Below, one piece after another: positions 38,396 through 49,716 of a DNA stretch of 64,000 bases. Source of the stretch: Atrina japonica (taxonomy: Eukaryota; Mollusca; Bivalvia; Pterioida; Pinnidae); the NCBI GenBank assembly GCA_030159075.1, contig BROG01000988.1:1-64000 (forward strand). Reading direction: 5' to 3'. The first letter of the stretch is position 1, and the number at the start of each line of letters is the position of its first letter. Below the pieces are notes generated by a model, which was not told the origin of the DNA, did no database searches, and saw only the letters and a list, made by a program, of their open reading frames with translations. The position numbers and the translations under genes are program-made.

Positions 38396-41300
38396 TGTGT
38401 GTGTGTGTGTATGTGTACGTGTGTTTGTGTGTGTGTTTACGTACTGCAGTGTTATTTGATGTAACACATAGGAATATATATAAACGTGTATGTGTTTTAT
38501 ACAACAAGAAAGTATAAAAATAGCCAGGGATTTCAATTATCTGCTTATAACTGTACTGTAATTGGTCCCCTTATCTGATTGTGAGTGTCACATTTCTGGA
38601 TATACTCTTATGACCGCCAGATAAACGTCTTTTCTTACGTGGTACATACAGGCTTCAGTGTGACTTATATAGGGTCAATTTATCGTCTAAAAGCTGGATC
38701 TGGGGCCCGTTTTATCAAGAAGTAGTAAGCCCTTAGTCGTAAATCTTAAATCATTTGATCTTAAGACTTAAGACAGTTTTATAAATGCTACTCTAAGTCA
38801 AGTCTTAATGTATTTTAATATATTTTTATTACTACTGTACACAGGGTTATTTTCACCTTGTGTTATTTTCGTCCTAATGCACTTGCAAACATTTTCGCCA
38901 CGTTTTAAATTCGCCCAGACTTTTATTATTAAAAGTGAATGAATTTACTATTTCTAATTCAACCAGTTTTGAATTTGCCCACTCAGGATGAGGGCGAAAG
39001 GGGCGAAAATAAAACGGAGGCGAAAATTTCCTTGTATACAGTAATTTTAATTGCAACATTTACAAAGACAAATCATGATACTTTCTCTTACAGCTTAGGT
39101 CAACGCTCTGAATCTGGACTGTCAAAAGACCTGACCATATTTGATCGTAAGTTACAGGAGTGAAATCTTTGTAAAATGGTCGCAAGTTGTAAGTGTGATC
39201 CTATAAAGACCACGTCTATGACATGGGAATTTTCATAAAATGGACCCCTGCTTCATAAATCGTTTTGTACACTATTAAATTTATTGCACCAAACCGGTTT
39301 GAAATTAGTTCACGTTTTCTCAAGTTATCGCTAACAGCTACAAACAAGTTCAGGAAACCGAGCAAACTACCTCTGGATGTGGATTCAGCGATTTACATGC
39401 AGTTCAAATCATGCAAAGATGGCGGTATAGAAACGGGTAAATAACTTGTATTTGCTGTGGCACTTTTGTTCTATTAATAAAGCTTTACTATAATCTTATA
39501 TTCCTATATATTTTGTAAAAATAAGGTTAGATCAAGTGTGGTATATATATAGAAATACTAAGGTTGAGTTAATCAAACTTTGCTATTGAAAAGGTGTCAA
39601 ACCTGAGTTTCTTCAGCAATTTTACAGTCAAACCTGTTTTAAGAGACTTTCCAAGGGAAGAGGAATCAATTGTCACAAATGAGAGGTGGTCTCTTAATTC
39701 AGGTGATTTTTGTTATTGTACATCAATCTAAGTACATGTGGTACTGTAAATCCGGTTTTATTCGCGAGAATTTTATTTACGCATAATTTCGAGAGCTCTC
39801 AGTCGCCAATTTAAAATTATCGTGTAACGAAGTATGATAATAGTTTAACAGAATGGACATTCGAAATCGCGTAATTATCATTTCGCGAATAAATTGAGAA
39901 CTTGTGTATCGCGAAAATTTCCGGATTTACAGTAAAAACGGGAGATTTTTTCACAGCTAATGTCCCTTTTAAATAATTAATATTAGATAATGTTTAAGAT
40001 ACAGTAAAACTCGACAAAATATACTGATAGTCTGTTACACGATTTCGGCTATATACAACAATAATTAGTTGTTGGACATTTTTCTCAAACAGAAAATATA
40101 TTGTCATGGTACATTCTAAAGACGAAATGACACCATAGCCGGCTACTGGTCCTAGCCGTTAACTGGTCCCATCCAGTAGTAAATAAACCCGGTTTACAAA
40201 AGAGAACACAAGAGAACACAGCATGTTCTAATGTGTAAGTCATCTTTAATGCAAACCTGTCATTTACTGCATAACTTTAAACCTAATGAAATTAGTTTTA
40301 AACCATTTTGGAACCTGAAATCAAAACCGAAAACATTTTCTGTCAACATTTGCCATTTGTTAGCACTACACAATATAACCATTTTTAAAAATAAATGGCT
40401 GTTTCAGGAATTGCAGGTAACACGGATGGGTGTGCGTTCTTTGTGGAAATTTGAAAAATGAAAAAAGAAAAGTCAGATAGCAAATGAAATAAGTAAATAC
40501 ATGAATTGAACTGCTTTCAGTGGGGATTCATGGTCTTTTGAATTCAAACTTAACAAAGCAAATGAACCATAAAGCTTTAATGCACTGCTTTCCTATTGCC
40601 CAGTTGGCATTCATAAGCCCACGAATTCCAACTGACAGCAGCCCAATGCTTGAATACATTCATGTAATGTGATAGAGTGTTGATAAAGACCAATGAACAA
40701 GAACTTACCCAATGTCGATTGACATCCTGCACGATATCCTCCATTACGCGAGGGTTGATAGAGCTTGTTCTTGTAACAGCTAAATCTGCAAATAGAACAA
40801 ATTTATATTTGTAATTTATATAGTCATAAGAACTGATATGTAAGTTTTCCCATTATTATCAGAATCACAGAATCATCAAGCTTCTTAAACTGTTGAAATT
40901 CAAAATTAATAGTCTAGTCCCAGTAGCCTGTACAGGTGGTCACAATTATTATTTCGATTTTTTTCTACTTTTACTACTTGTACTTGATGTACAATAACAA
41001 ATAAGAGCTATACACAGGCATAAAAATCTGATATTCCTATATTTTTTGTGAAAATAGGCCCATTGTGGTATTCATATAGGGCCTACAAATATTATGGCCG
41101 AGTTTATTATCAATTGCAAGTGAAAAAGTGCCAAACTTGGGTTTCTCAAGCAATTTTCACAAAATATATAGGAATATAAGAATGCGAATGCCTGTGTATA
41201 TCTATTTTTATTTTGTTACTGTTTATCGGTATAAGAAGTGGTCGGTTTTAATTCCTACCAAACCGCGGTATTTTCTGTATGAAATTAGACCCCAATAAAC

Positions 41301-42112
41301 AGTTATCTTTGTAACGCGATCAGCGCCCCCCCCCCCCCCCCCTCCCCCCCCCCCCGACCCCCCCCCCCCCCCCCCCACCCATTCAACGTCCTTTTCTAAA
41401 GTAATGATCGCTTAATTTCCAAACATGTACATGTATTTTCCCAATAATATTGACATTAACATTATACAATCCGCTTTCGGTAAAACACAAAATATAAACA
41501 ACGGAAACGCTTGCGTTTAAAAATAAAAGAAAACTGAAACACTAAAATAAAGGTGTCGGTACTATAAACACTGCATTTCATCAACATGACATCGAACCCA
41601 AAGATTTAGCCATTCCAAGTTTTTTTTAAGGTTGAGCGCCCACCCTAAATTAAAAAAATCTATAGCCTATTTCTATCAGGAAAAAACCCCACAGAATGAT
41701 AGAAAAAAGAAGACATTTTTTATGGAGAACAAATGCAATTTAAAACACATCTAAGTATTTCCCTGGTGTGTTAACACAATACAAACGAAATTAAACTTAT
41801 AAAAATCATATCTTTGGCACACACTTATAAATAACATATGAAAAAAATGTTCATGTTTAAATGTTCATTTTAGGGCTCTATTATATATTCCCCCTTAGAT
41901 GCTTGTGTTTTTCAATCTGTTTTATTATCTCAAAACCAATCAGCCAGCGGACGCTAAACAGAGAAAAAACAGAGAATAAAGCAGTAAAAAACTGAATAAA
42001 TAAATGTTAAGAAAAACCATTCCCCGCACGTCGCTCGCTATCTCGAATTAAGGTTGAATTTCAAAACAAGGGTGTGCTAACTAGTATTCTAAATCAATTT
42101 AAACTTACCCAT
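35095..42112 (-). CDS. 987-residue charged coiled-coil protein with ~23-residue repeats, three exons
   Basis: Exons 42112-42109, 40785-40709 and 37977-35095 join in frame (ATG G | AT TTA GCT). The start is MDLAVTRTSSINPRVMEDIV and the stop TAG at 35095-35097. Residues about 38-610 are almost pure alpha-helical coiled coil, rich in Glu, Lys, Arg and Ile, with recurring EIRxKIxxE phrases. Residues about 617-735 hold five repeats of the type LRLDRKEANLLKGDGGIADF. The 250-residue C-terminus is acidic to mixed, ends NNMDDDFD, and has no known motif. There is no signal peptide or membrane segment, so it is probably cytoplasmic or cytoskeletal. Low-complexity similarity to trichohyalin or myosin tails is expected and uninformative, so no family is assigned. 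A decayed duplicate lies at 52,463-61,133. The open frame over 2.9 kb, against dozens of breaks in the duplicate, argues that this copy is under selection. Confidence 0.85.
35850..36205 (-). repeat. Five ~69-bp coding repeats
   Basis: Each repeat encodes a ~21-24-residue unit such as LRLERKEANLLKGDGGI or LDHKKANTLKGDGRIADG. DNA copies of CCCTTCAAAAGATTAGC recur at about 35,866, 35,934, 36,003, 36,072 and 36,135. The pseudogene copy has six units. Confidence 0.9.
38035..38410. repeat. Two (TA)n runs and a (GT)n run in intron 2
   Basis: (AT)n at 38,035-38,104 and 38,325-38,392, the latter followed by (GT)9. Between them is a GCGCTAA-rich sequence with several near-palindromic words (AGCGCTAA/TTAGCGC). 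Duplicate copy B has (TA)n at 56,030-56,092 in the same place. Confidence 0.9.
38836..39042. repeat. MITE-like insertion specific to copy A
   Basis: ACTGTACACAGGGTTATTTT at the left and TTTCCTTGTATACAGT at the right, with repeated GCGAAAAT words within. Copy B lacks this block but matches immediately on both sides. Confidence 0.55.
39478..39975. repeat. MITE copy with a second MITE nested in it
   Basis: The outer family is that of 20,747. At 39,742-39,934 a palindromic element with TACTGTAAATCCGGTTTTAT and GGATTTACAGTA ends interrupts it, with TTCGCGA words throughout. The same nesting is present in duplicate copy B (58,106-58,317). Confidence 0.8.
40709..40785 (-). CDS. Coiled-coil gene, exon 2 (77 nt)
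   Basis: Encodes DLAVTRTSSINPRVMEDIVQ and DVNRHW (residues 2-27). The acceptor is ATTTGCAG and the donor GGTAAGT. It is conserved in the duplicate (59,073-59,150), but with one extra base there. Confidence 0.8.
40943..41240. repeat. MITE copy (CTACTTGTACTTGATGTACA family)
   Basis: Intron 1. Its counterpart at 59,345-59,475 in copy B is truncated. Confidence 0.65.
41325..41380. repeat. Interrupted poly-C tract, ~55 bp
   Basis: C runs of about 18, 14 and 20 broken by T, GA and A. The matching place in copy B (59,620) has no such run. Confidence 0.95.
42109..42112 (-). CDS. Coiled-coil gene, exon 1 coding part (4 nt)
   Basis: ATG plus one G, then GTAAGT. Chosen because it restores the frame with exon 2 and because the ATG has AAG before it and G after it (good context). 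The upstream in-frame ATG at about 42,135 meets a stop at once. Confidence 0.65.
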
Positions 42113-42249
42113 CTTAAAATTTCTGTGTTTCCATAAAAATTGACAAGTTTCTGTCAAATAAAACCACAAAATATGCTCTGCAGAAAACGCTACAGCTGCG
42201 GTTTGTTTACACTTCGTGAAAACTGACAACCGATACAGAAAATGATCAG

Positions 42250-42261
42250 TGACGTCATTGG
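42250..42261 (-). promoter_or_regulatory. CCAAT box overlapping a full CRE, promoter of the coiled-coil gene
   Basis: The minus strand reads CCAATGACGTCA, a CCAAT box fused to a palindromic TGACGTCA, about 140 bp upstream of the ATG. A second ATGACGTGAT lies 10 bp upstream of it. Copy B keeps the TGACGTCA (about 61,280) but has lost CCAAT. No TATA box is seen. Confidence 0.5.
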
Positions 42262-42435
42262 CATTATCACGTCATGCTTCTCGACGACAGAAAAACCTGG
42301 TCACTTGAGAGTTTGGAGAGAGAGAGAGAGAGCATTTTTCATAAGTCGAAAAGTTAATCATTTTATTTGCTTTAAATTCATATAAGCGACAACTTCAAGG
42401 ATTTAATTATAAGATGATTAAATATAATGTGAAGT

Positions 42436-43458
42436 TCTAGGGCGTTGCCTTGAAGCGAGCGCAGCTTTGTTATTGTAACATCGTACCATTGTAATGTAAC
42501 ATTAAACCAAGTGGTTCGTGTCAAATACTTGACTCGAAGAGCCAACGTGCGGCGTGACTACTCAAAGCTCTTGCCACACGCAGGCGCTACCCCTGTAGCT
42601 CCGGATAGGCTCCCTGTGTTTAAACGTGAAACTGTGATGGAGGTTGTTACACTTGCTCGCCCCTACGGAGGAGGCTTGAGCGGTGGATCTGGGGATGGAA
42701 TTGACCGATTTTGGGTCCTCTTCTCTCTGGGTTGGTCGGCTCTCGGCTCCCGGATGGGAGGGGCCTTCTGGCAGATCACCGGCCGATTCTTCTGTATCTT
42801 GTGGCTCTGGTCCGATGCGTGTATAGACCCTGGGTCCGAGGTAGAGAGTAAGGCGCAGCTGCAAGGTCACAACGGTTTTAAGAATTTTGAATTTAGAAGA
42901 TTCAGGGCCACACATTTTAGATGGACTGCCGATATGAGTCATTTATTTATATTATTAACCAAATGATATAGCTAATACATGCGTTTATTTAGATGTTAAT
43001 GTATTTTGTGTTTCTTTGAGAACTATTCTGGGAGCTTAAATCTTATTTAAGGGAGCGGTGCTAGTCCACTGATATGTATGATAGATAAGGTAGTTTTAGT
43101 GAGTAGTGTGACTCTAGGTGTGGAGTCTGGAGTTTCGTGGGCCAGGGTTAGTAATTTATATACAACAGCCCTTTGTGGGAATTAGTATACAAAGTAAGGA
43201 CACACTCTATGTTGTGGTGGTGATGGCCACTGTGTCCGTTACTTAACTGCCGGACCTTTACTGGTGACTGATACGATATTGTTCCGACTGTTAGGATGGG
43301 ATTAATATTGCGGCCGTGATAGAAGACTCTAAGAAAAAATCTTGCTGCGCAACTTGTCGTCCTCTGAGTAATTTTCAATCCGATTTGGACAAAAGGGTTA
43401 TTCATCCGCAACTGTAAGCTATATATAAGACTGAGAGATAGCTCTGATTTACATAACC
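42436..43458. other. GC-richer block of probable transposon origin
   Basis: Starts just after the right edge of duplication copy A with GCCTTGAAGCGAGCGCAGC, a sequence found inverted at 60,840-60,875. 42,500-42,870 is clearly more GC-rich than its surroundings and is open on both strands (151 and 126 codons), but no domain is recognisable. TATATATAAG at about 43,420 precedes the SGNH-like ORF. Confidence 0.45.
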
Positions 43459-43797
43459 ATGCCTACCTTATCGATTTGTGGCAATAGTTTCGTGAGACGT
43501 CTGGGATCCGGGAGATGCCACATATGGGGTTTTGATGATAATGTGGCCGCGTTTGTCGGTTTAGGTGGAGGAACTGTACGGTCTGTCCGTTCTAGGTACG
43601 AAGCGTCGCTGAAATTTTTGAACCACGAGTGTGTATATCTGCAGGTCGGCAGAAACGACATTTCAGGCTCGCTTGATGCAGTCTGTCTGGTTGATCGAAT
43701 ATTGACCTTGGCTAGGATTGCCGCCGATCAAGGTGTACGCCGGGTATGCACTGATGGAGTTTTCCCCCGATACAGACACAGAAGTTGCAGCATATAG
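43459..43797 (+). pseudogene. SGNH-hydrolase-like ORF fragment (112 codons), probably from a retroelement
   Basis: ATG to TAG. LSICGNSFVRRLGSG carries a block I-like GNSF, VGLGGGTVRSVRS resembles block II/III, and VYLQVGRNDIS is the GxND block, in the SGNH order and spacing. The C-terminal Asp-His block is missing: the frame ends after GVFPRYRHR. SGNH domains occur as accessory domains in Ngaro/DIRS and CR1 retroelements, and 'HSFVRRL'-type versions are common in invertebrate genomes. A cellular lipase would be longer and secreted. Truncated, probably inactive. Confidence 0.5.
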
Positions 43798-44334
43798 GGG
43801 TCCTGCCCTACCCTTTGAAATTTATATTTTTGCTTATAACTCATAAACCGTTGATACCGCCACCCATAAGCCATGTATGAGTAAGTTTGGGTATTGTTGA
43901 ATGTCGCCTACTATCTACTACCCCTTCATCATAAAATACTTGTCTCGATATTTTATTTGTTTTATTTATGTTATTAAACACCTTCAAATATCAGATTGTG
44001 TACTTCTTAATTCCTTTTGAAATTACTCTGGTCGATATGACAAAGTATGTAGACAACTGAAAAGCTATCGGCATCCATTGATGAAAAATCTTACGACATA
44101 TCAATCAAGATATCAAGTACGCCTCCATAAAACCTTTGTTGTACGGTATTAGCCGTTTATTATTTACCGTTTTGTTGCTTAATCTGACTAAATATAAACT
44201 GTTCTATCATTCTTTGCTAATTTCAAGTCTGACCCTGAAAACGAAGCGGTCAATAATACCCAGACGAAAATAATGAAATCGGCTATTATCGACCATAAAG
44301 GAAATTAAGTTCGTTTTGTTTATTTAAAGCATAA

Positions 44335-44397
44335 AATTGGTCGAGAGGTAAAATGCTTGGGTTGTTGAAACTGGGGTTGCGAGTTCGGTCCCGCTAA
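44335..44397 (+). repeat. tRNA-like sequence
   Basis: GGTCGAGAGGTAAAATGC (A box) and GCGAGTTCGGTCCCGC (B box, arm) followed directly by a 16-base A tract. The A tail suggests a retroposed tRNA-like unit. Confidence 0.35.
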
Positions 44398-44819
44398 AAA
44401 AAAAAAAAAAATGTTTGTTTTCATTTGAAACGTAGCTGAATCTAAAACTAGCGCTATTACCAGTTGTCACAGCTCGTCAAGTGTGGAGAACATTTCACTA
44501 AAGTAACATATCATAGGCAAATGTAAAAAAAAAATCATCTTGCCCGTGAAAAGTATGATATCTTAAGTTATTGATGTCCAAAATCACATTACGCTCGATA
44601 ATTCACTGCTTCATGTATATGAAATGGACTGATATATTTGGGCTATATAGAGTTCTAGATGTTGAAACATGCGTATAATATAGTAATATATAAACGATAG
44701 TTGCCATTGTATTTATGATCATATTTCTAATATAAACGGTTTTAAGGTGACAATCAATTAATGCTTACACGGTCGATAATACCCCATTTTGCTCTAATCT
44801 ATTAATGATTGTTTTGGGA

Positions 44820-45240
44820 AAAACGCATTCAGTGGTGCATGTGGGGGGTTCTGCTCCACCCCCACAGAATATACATTTTTCCTTATAACTCAAAAGCCAT
44901 TCACAGCCCCACCTTTAAATCATATATACTATTGATTGTTATGGGAAAACACATTCAGTAGTGTATGAGGCGGTGCTACCCACCACTTGAAATATATATT
45001 ATTAAAAACTGTTCAAACCATTTATACTATTGATTCATATGGGAAAAGGCATTCAGTAATGCATGTGGGGGCGCTGCCCAAACCCGCAGAAATATATATT
45101 TTTACTTTTAACTTAAAAACTGTTCACAGCCCCACCACTTAAACCATACATATTATTGATTGTTATGGGGGATACAAATTTAATGTTGCATATACAGGTC
45201 CTGTCCCTATATTTTAACATATAACTTGAAATACATCCAC
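44820..45240. repeat. Degenerate ~125-bp repeats
   Basis: TATGGGAAAACACATTCAGT, GCATGTGGGGG and TTCACAGCCCCACC recur three to four times, and an outlying copy starts at 43,795 (GTCCTGCCCTACCC). Non-coding. Confidence 0.6.
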
Positions 45241-46860
45241 ATCCCTGTTACTGGAATCATCAATACTGCATGTTACAAGTATACTTAGCTACATATGATA
45301 GCAAAGCATTGACCGGCGAGACATATAATTACGCGTAATTCTCGTTAAATATTAAAAAAATATTTTTTAATTAATTAAAATATCAATTTCTAATATTAAT
45401 CAAAGTATTGACAAGAGTTGATGGTAACCGTAAGTAATAAAGAGGTATAACATACTCAGTAGATGTATGCTGGAAAAAATATACATTGTGTACGTATGCT
45501 TGAAATATATTGCAGGTTAAACTAAATAAAGGGTACCACTGTTATGTCGAAAATTTTGTCACAATATCAGCTTTTTTACTGAGAAAATGCGTGTTATTTC
45601 CAAATTAGCAAAAACCTGCGATAATCACCCAATTTTATTTCAAATAAGAACAATACTGACAACGAAAACATCAATTTTTTCACATTTATTACAATTTATA
45701 TCACACGTGAGTAGCTTATAGGTCGAATTTTAGATTTTTTTCTCGATAAAATTAGGTTTTACAAAAAGTAACTTAAAATCGGGGCAGACATTTGGCCTAA
45801 CGTGTATACTGATGGCTTATTTATTATAAATCAACAAACTACATAGATCATCGATATGATTATAAAATCTTGTGCTTACAAACATCGTTTCACCGATATT
45901 AAATTTTTAAGCGACAGGGCAGTACTGTACCCTTACGCTATACTTCCCATCAGTGGCCTTAAATATCTAGGTCAATACGCGTTTACGTAAAACATTTTCA
46001 CAGCTTAAAAGTCTCATCAGCTAAGATCACGTGAATGAGGAATGGCGGAACTTCTACGTCCATCTTCAGAGCCAGCTATCTTGCCATTACACAGTAAGGG
46101 AAACTTGACCAAAACTCATTTGCATATTAACCGTGCTCAAGAATTGTAAACAGTCCAGTCAATCGCTTTTAATGCCAATTCTATCACAAGAGTATAACGG
46201 TAATAAATGATTGAAAAGTAACACTCTAAAGCAAATTTATATCATCTTTAAATTCATAAAGCACACTGAACTGACCGTTAATAGCATATATTTTAAAAAG
46301 CTAAAATATACGAATAAAAGTGTGATTTGAAAATTTTAATATTGAAGTTGAGTTTATGTTGTTGAAATGCACATACATATGTAATTTTCCGTCAATATAA
46401 AGTGTTATTAACCCCATACTGTAAAATATGCTTTGACTTGTTCCCAATAAACAACTTAGCATAACATAACTGCGTTGATGTTCCATCAACTCGTAAAATA
46501 CCAGTGACTTTCTTGATATCAAAAAATAATTTCTAGTTTTAAAAATCATGTATCAATATCAGAAATTTAACTGATTTTTTTAATATTAAAAATTATTTTC
46601 TAATATAATATTTAATATTATGTAATATAATTTTTTCAGCGTTAAAAAAATGACCAATATCAAGTCACTGACGTACATGTTTATGCTCCGAGTACTCACA
46701 TTCAATTAAATAGAGAATATTATGTGACCATTTTGATATCGTGCTCCCTCTCAGTCCGAGGTTCCGAATATCAGCCTTTTTATCTTGTGTCTAAATTACA
46801 AATTATAACACATAACAAGATAAAACAATTACAACATACTTTCTAATTCCAATATTCTGG
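45241..46860. other. AT-rich intergenic DNA, nothing recognised
   Basis: Apart from AT-palindromic words near 45,350 and 46,570-46,640 there is no coding or repeat signal. Confidence 0.6.
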
Positions 46861-46864
46861 CAGG

Positions 46865-47066
46865 GGCCTCCCTGGCCGAAAGGTTAGAGCATTGCGCTTA
46901 AAATCACAATGCCTCTCACCTCTGGTTCGAATCCCGCTAGGGTCATTTCGAATTAAGTGGGAAAGTTTGCCAGTTTTCTTGCGGTCTTCTCCACCAATAA
47001 AAAATGGACGCCATCATATAACCGAAACATTGAGTATGGCGTAAAACAAAAAATCAAATCAAATCA
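46865..47066 (+). repeat. tRNA-derived SINE (second family)
   Basis: The head CTGGCCGAAAGGTTAGAGC and GGTTCGAATCCCGCTAGGG resembles a Leu/Ser-type tRNA. The body has GTTTGCCAGTTTTCTTGCGG and ATATAACCGAAACATTGAGT, and the end is an AAATC tail repeated four times. Other members are at 51,675 (minus) and 6,485 (minus). Confidence 0.8.
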
Positions 47067-47404
47067 AATCCTGATAAAGAATTAAAATTCCTTTCACTGT
47101 GTTCAGTTTCATGATTTTGGATGACACCAAACGAGCAGACGGTGAAATGACACTGGAAACGTATGACATTCGAAATTCTTTTTGCTTTTCATTGATCGCA
47201 ATAGAAACAGAGAAGTTCCGAACAGGGGTGCATTATGAGAATATTTATTGCAGGGGTGAAATAAGAGAAAAATTTATGCATGGGGGCGTGTCAGTATCAC
47301 ATATACAAATATAGTCATACCTAGTGCAGACATATGATAAAGCGTAAAATATGACTTGAAGATATGTACATCGCCCCCTTAGAGAATGCAATAAAGTATT
47401 TTTT

Positions 47405-47545
47405 ATTATATTGTGTGCACAGTGTAGTTATGTTGTGTGCAATTTAGTTATATTGTGCACATAGTTTAGCTATATTGTGCAGTTTAGTTATAATTGCGCA
47501 GTTTTGTTGAACTGTGCATATAATTTAATTATATTGCACTGAAAT
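47405..47545. repeat. Minisatellite of ~22-bp TTAGTTATATTGTGCACA units
   Basis: About six degenerate units. Confidence 0.7.
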
Positions 47546-47734
47546 ATAATTTCCCATAGATTTTTGTAGTTAACCAAATCCCCACTTTGAACCCCTCCCA
47601 ACCCCACCCAAGCCCGAATGAACACTTGTGAAAAAGTGGCCAACATTATATGCATCGGGTTAGGACAACTACATGGTTTATATTTTTGCATCCAGCGTAT
47701 GTACAGCTCATTTCTACCCCCTTAACATAAAGTG

Positions 47735-47945
47735 CTCTCTTCGCTCGCTTAAAATCATGCTGAAATTATTGCCAAATTATAGGTAAGACATATTTGGCAT
47801 TGTTGTTTGGAATAATAAGATGTTGGTTAGCCGTCATAATATATATGGGCGCCTACTAATCCGGATATTACGGGATCGGGCTGTTATATCTAGGCTGTTA
47901 CTAATCCGGCCATTACGGGATCGGGCTGTCCACAAACCCATTGTA
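47735..47945 (+). repeat. Dispersed repeat, inverted copy at 59,690-59,925
   Basis: CTCGCTTAAAATCATGCTGA, AAGATGTTGGT and GGCTGTTACTAATCCGG are shared with the minus strand of the other copy. It has an internal ~48-bp tandem repeat whose frame reads LLLIRPLRDRAV. Origin unknown. Confidence 0.7.
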
Positions 47946-48065
47946 CGCAACCACGCGAATAATTCAACCAATGAGATTAGACATTTACGGCAGCCATGTT
48001 TCTAGGAACCCGTATGCTGGAGCCTCGTTTGGGATGTACCGGTTGAAACTTTTTGAAACCCATAG

Positions 48066-48435
48066 TACACACAATTTGCAACCATCTTCCATCGTGTACC
48101 AATGATAGTTTTATTCCAACGATTGCGAATATTCCGTTTACTTTATTTTTTGATACCCATTGGTACCAATGGTAGCATTGGAAAATCTGCTTTATTTTTG
48201 TCACTTGGAAAACTACTCCGAACGCACATCGAAACGATTTGCAATATTACCGTTGGTTTACCCGTTGTACAATGGTTTATCACTTGTATAAATGGCAAAT
48301 TTCCTACAACAAAATCTATCCATAGGCAACCATGCTCCACTGGTAACGTATTTTGGCACTGGTGAATAGGAAATGGTTCCACTGGTCATACTATGAACAA
48401 TTTTTATGATACAGATGATACACAAGATACCAAAA

Positions 48436-48489
<54 letters not shown>

Positions 48490-49250
48490 AAAATGATAAT
48501 GAAAAGCATTAAATGATTAAATGACGGTTGAAATACAAATCTTGAATACACTTCGATTGAATTTAACATTGCACGGATAGAAAGTGAGAAAATTCGTTTT
48601 ATCATGGCGTTTCTAGGTCATGTGCTTCTTGTTTTATAACTGAATTATTTTAGTCGTGATTCTATGACCATATCTGTCACTGCAGCAAAATTTGAAGGTG
48701 TGAACAGTTAAAAAAGAAAGAAAAAAAAAGAAAGATATATTTCGTTTTTTTGTTTGTTTGTTTGTTTGACTACTTGTACTTGATATACAATTAAAATTAA
48801 GAGTTGTACACAGGCATAAAACTCTTATATTTCCATATATTTTCTAAAATTAAGGTCAAAGTCCAGATTACCAGTCGATTATTTTACACTAAAGTCATAT
48901 TTCGATCACATAGCACCATTTAAATTCTAAACTTCTCAAAAGCTGTTTTATTCATTTTTACAGTGGATACTACTTAGGCGTATTTGGTAACACATTTATA
49001 TTCATAATTTGGCCTTATATGATGACACTTTTTCTTTCGGATATACCCGAGGGTATACATAAATCTGGTACCTGGTATTTGGGTACCTGCTGGTTATCTT
49101 ATACTAAAGTAATATTTTGCACTAATAACACCATTTAAGATTCTAAATTTTTATAAAGCTAATTTTTACAGTGGTTACCCTTAGACGGAGTTTGGTTATA
49201 TGTTTAGATTTATTATTTGGCCTTGTGTGATGCCACTTTCTCTTTAGAAA
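48066..49250. repeat. Segmental-duplication block B, left part
   Basis: Direct match to 30,975-31,980 and 34,030-34,510; the 2 kb between those two pieces is absent here. A (TA)n run at 48,438-48,486 is private to this copy. 49,091-49,250 repeats 48,880-49,070 in tandem (CACCATTTAAATTCTAAACT, TTTGGCCTTATATGATGAC). Confidence 0.75.
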
Positions 49251-49716
49251 ATTTGTTTAAAATTGTAGCTCAACTGATGAAGTCCTATTGACAGAAAAGA
49301 TCGTCTTAAGCATTTGTTTCGACCTTTTTTGCAAAACTATAACTTCGGTACTCTCCAGGAATATCCCATTTCGCTCGATATGGTAATTTGATGCATCGAA
49401 GCATTAAATTATTTTGAGCCTTAAAAATATGTTAATTCTTAGATATAACATTTGGTGAAATAGCAATTTCATGTTTAACTGAGGCTGTTCTGATTTCATT
49501 TTATAGCAAAATATGGTGTGGAAAATAGTTTTTATATCGTAGGTTTGATCATTTTGTTAGTAGGTTTTATGATGTCATACTTCATGTTCCGTTTCAATGT
49601 CAAATTAGCAGGGGCTGAAAATTTTCTTTCAGCTGCTTGAGTCTAGGACTTTTTCAGTAAAGTTTGCCTGGGTCCCGTTCTCTAACACCTGGGTCTAATC
49701 ACAATAAATCTAAACT

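Noticed and set aside
42511..42966. 151-codon plus-strand ORF and 126-codon minus-strand ORF as genes
   Set aside because: Openness reflects local GC-richness. Neither has a recognisable domain. Kept only as part of a probable transposon block.
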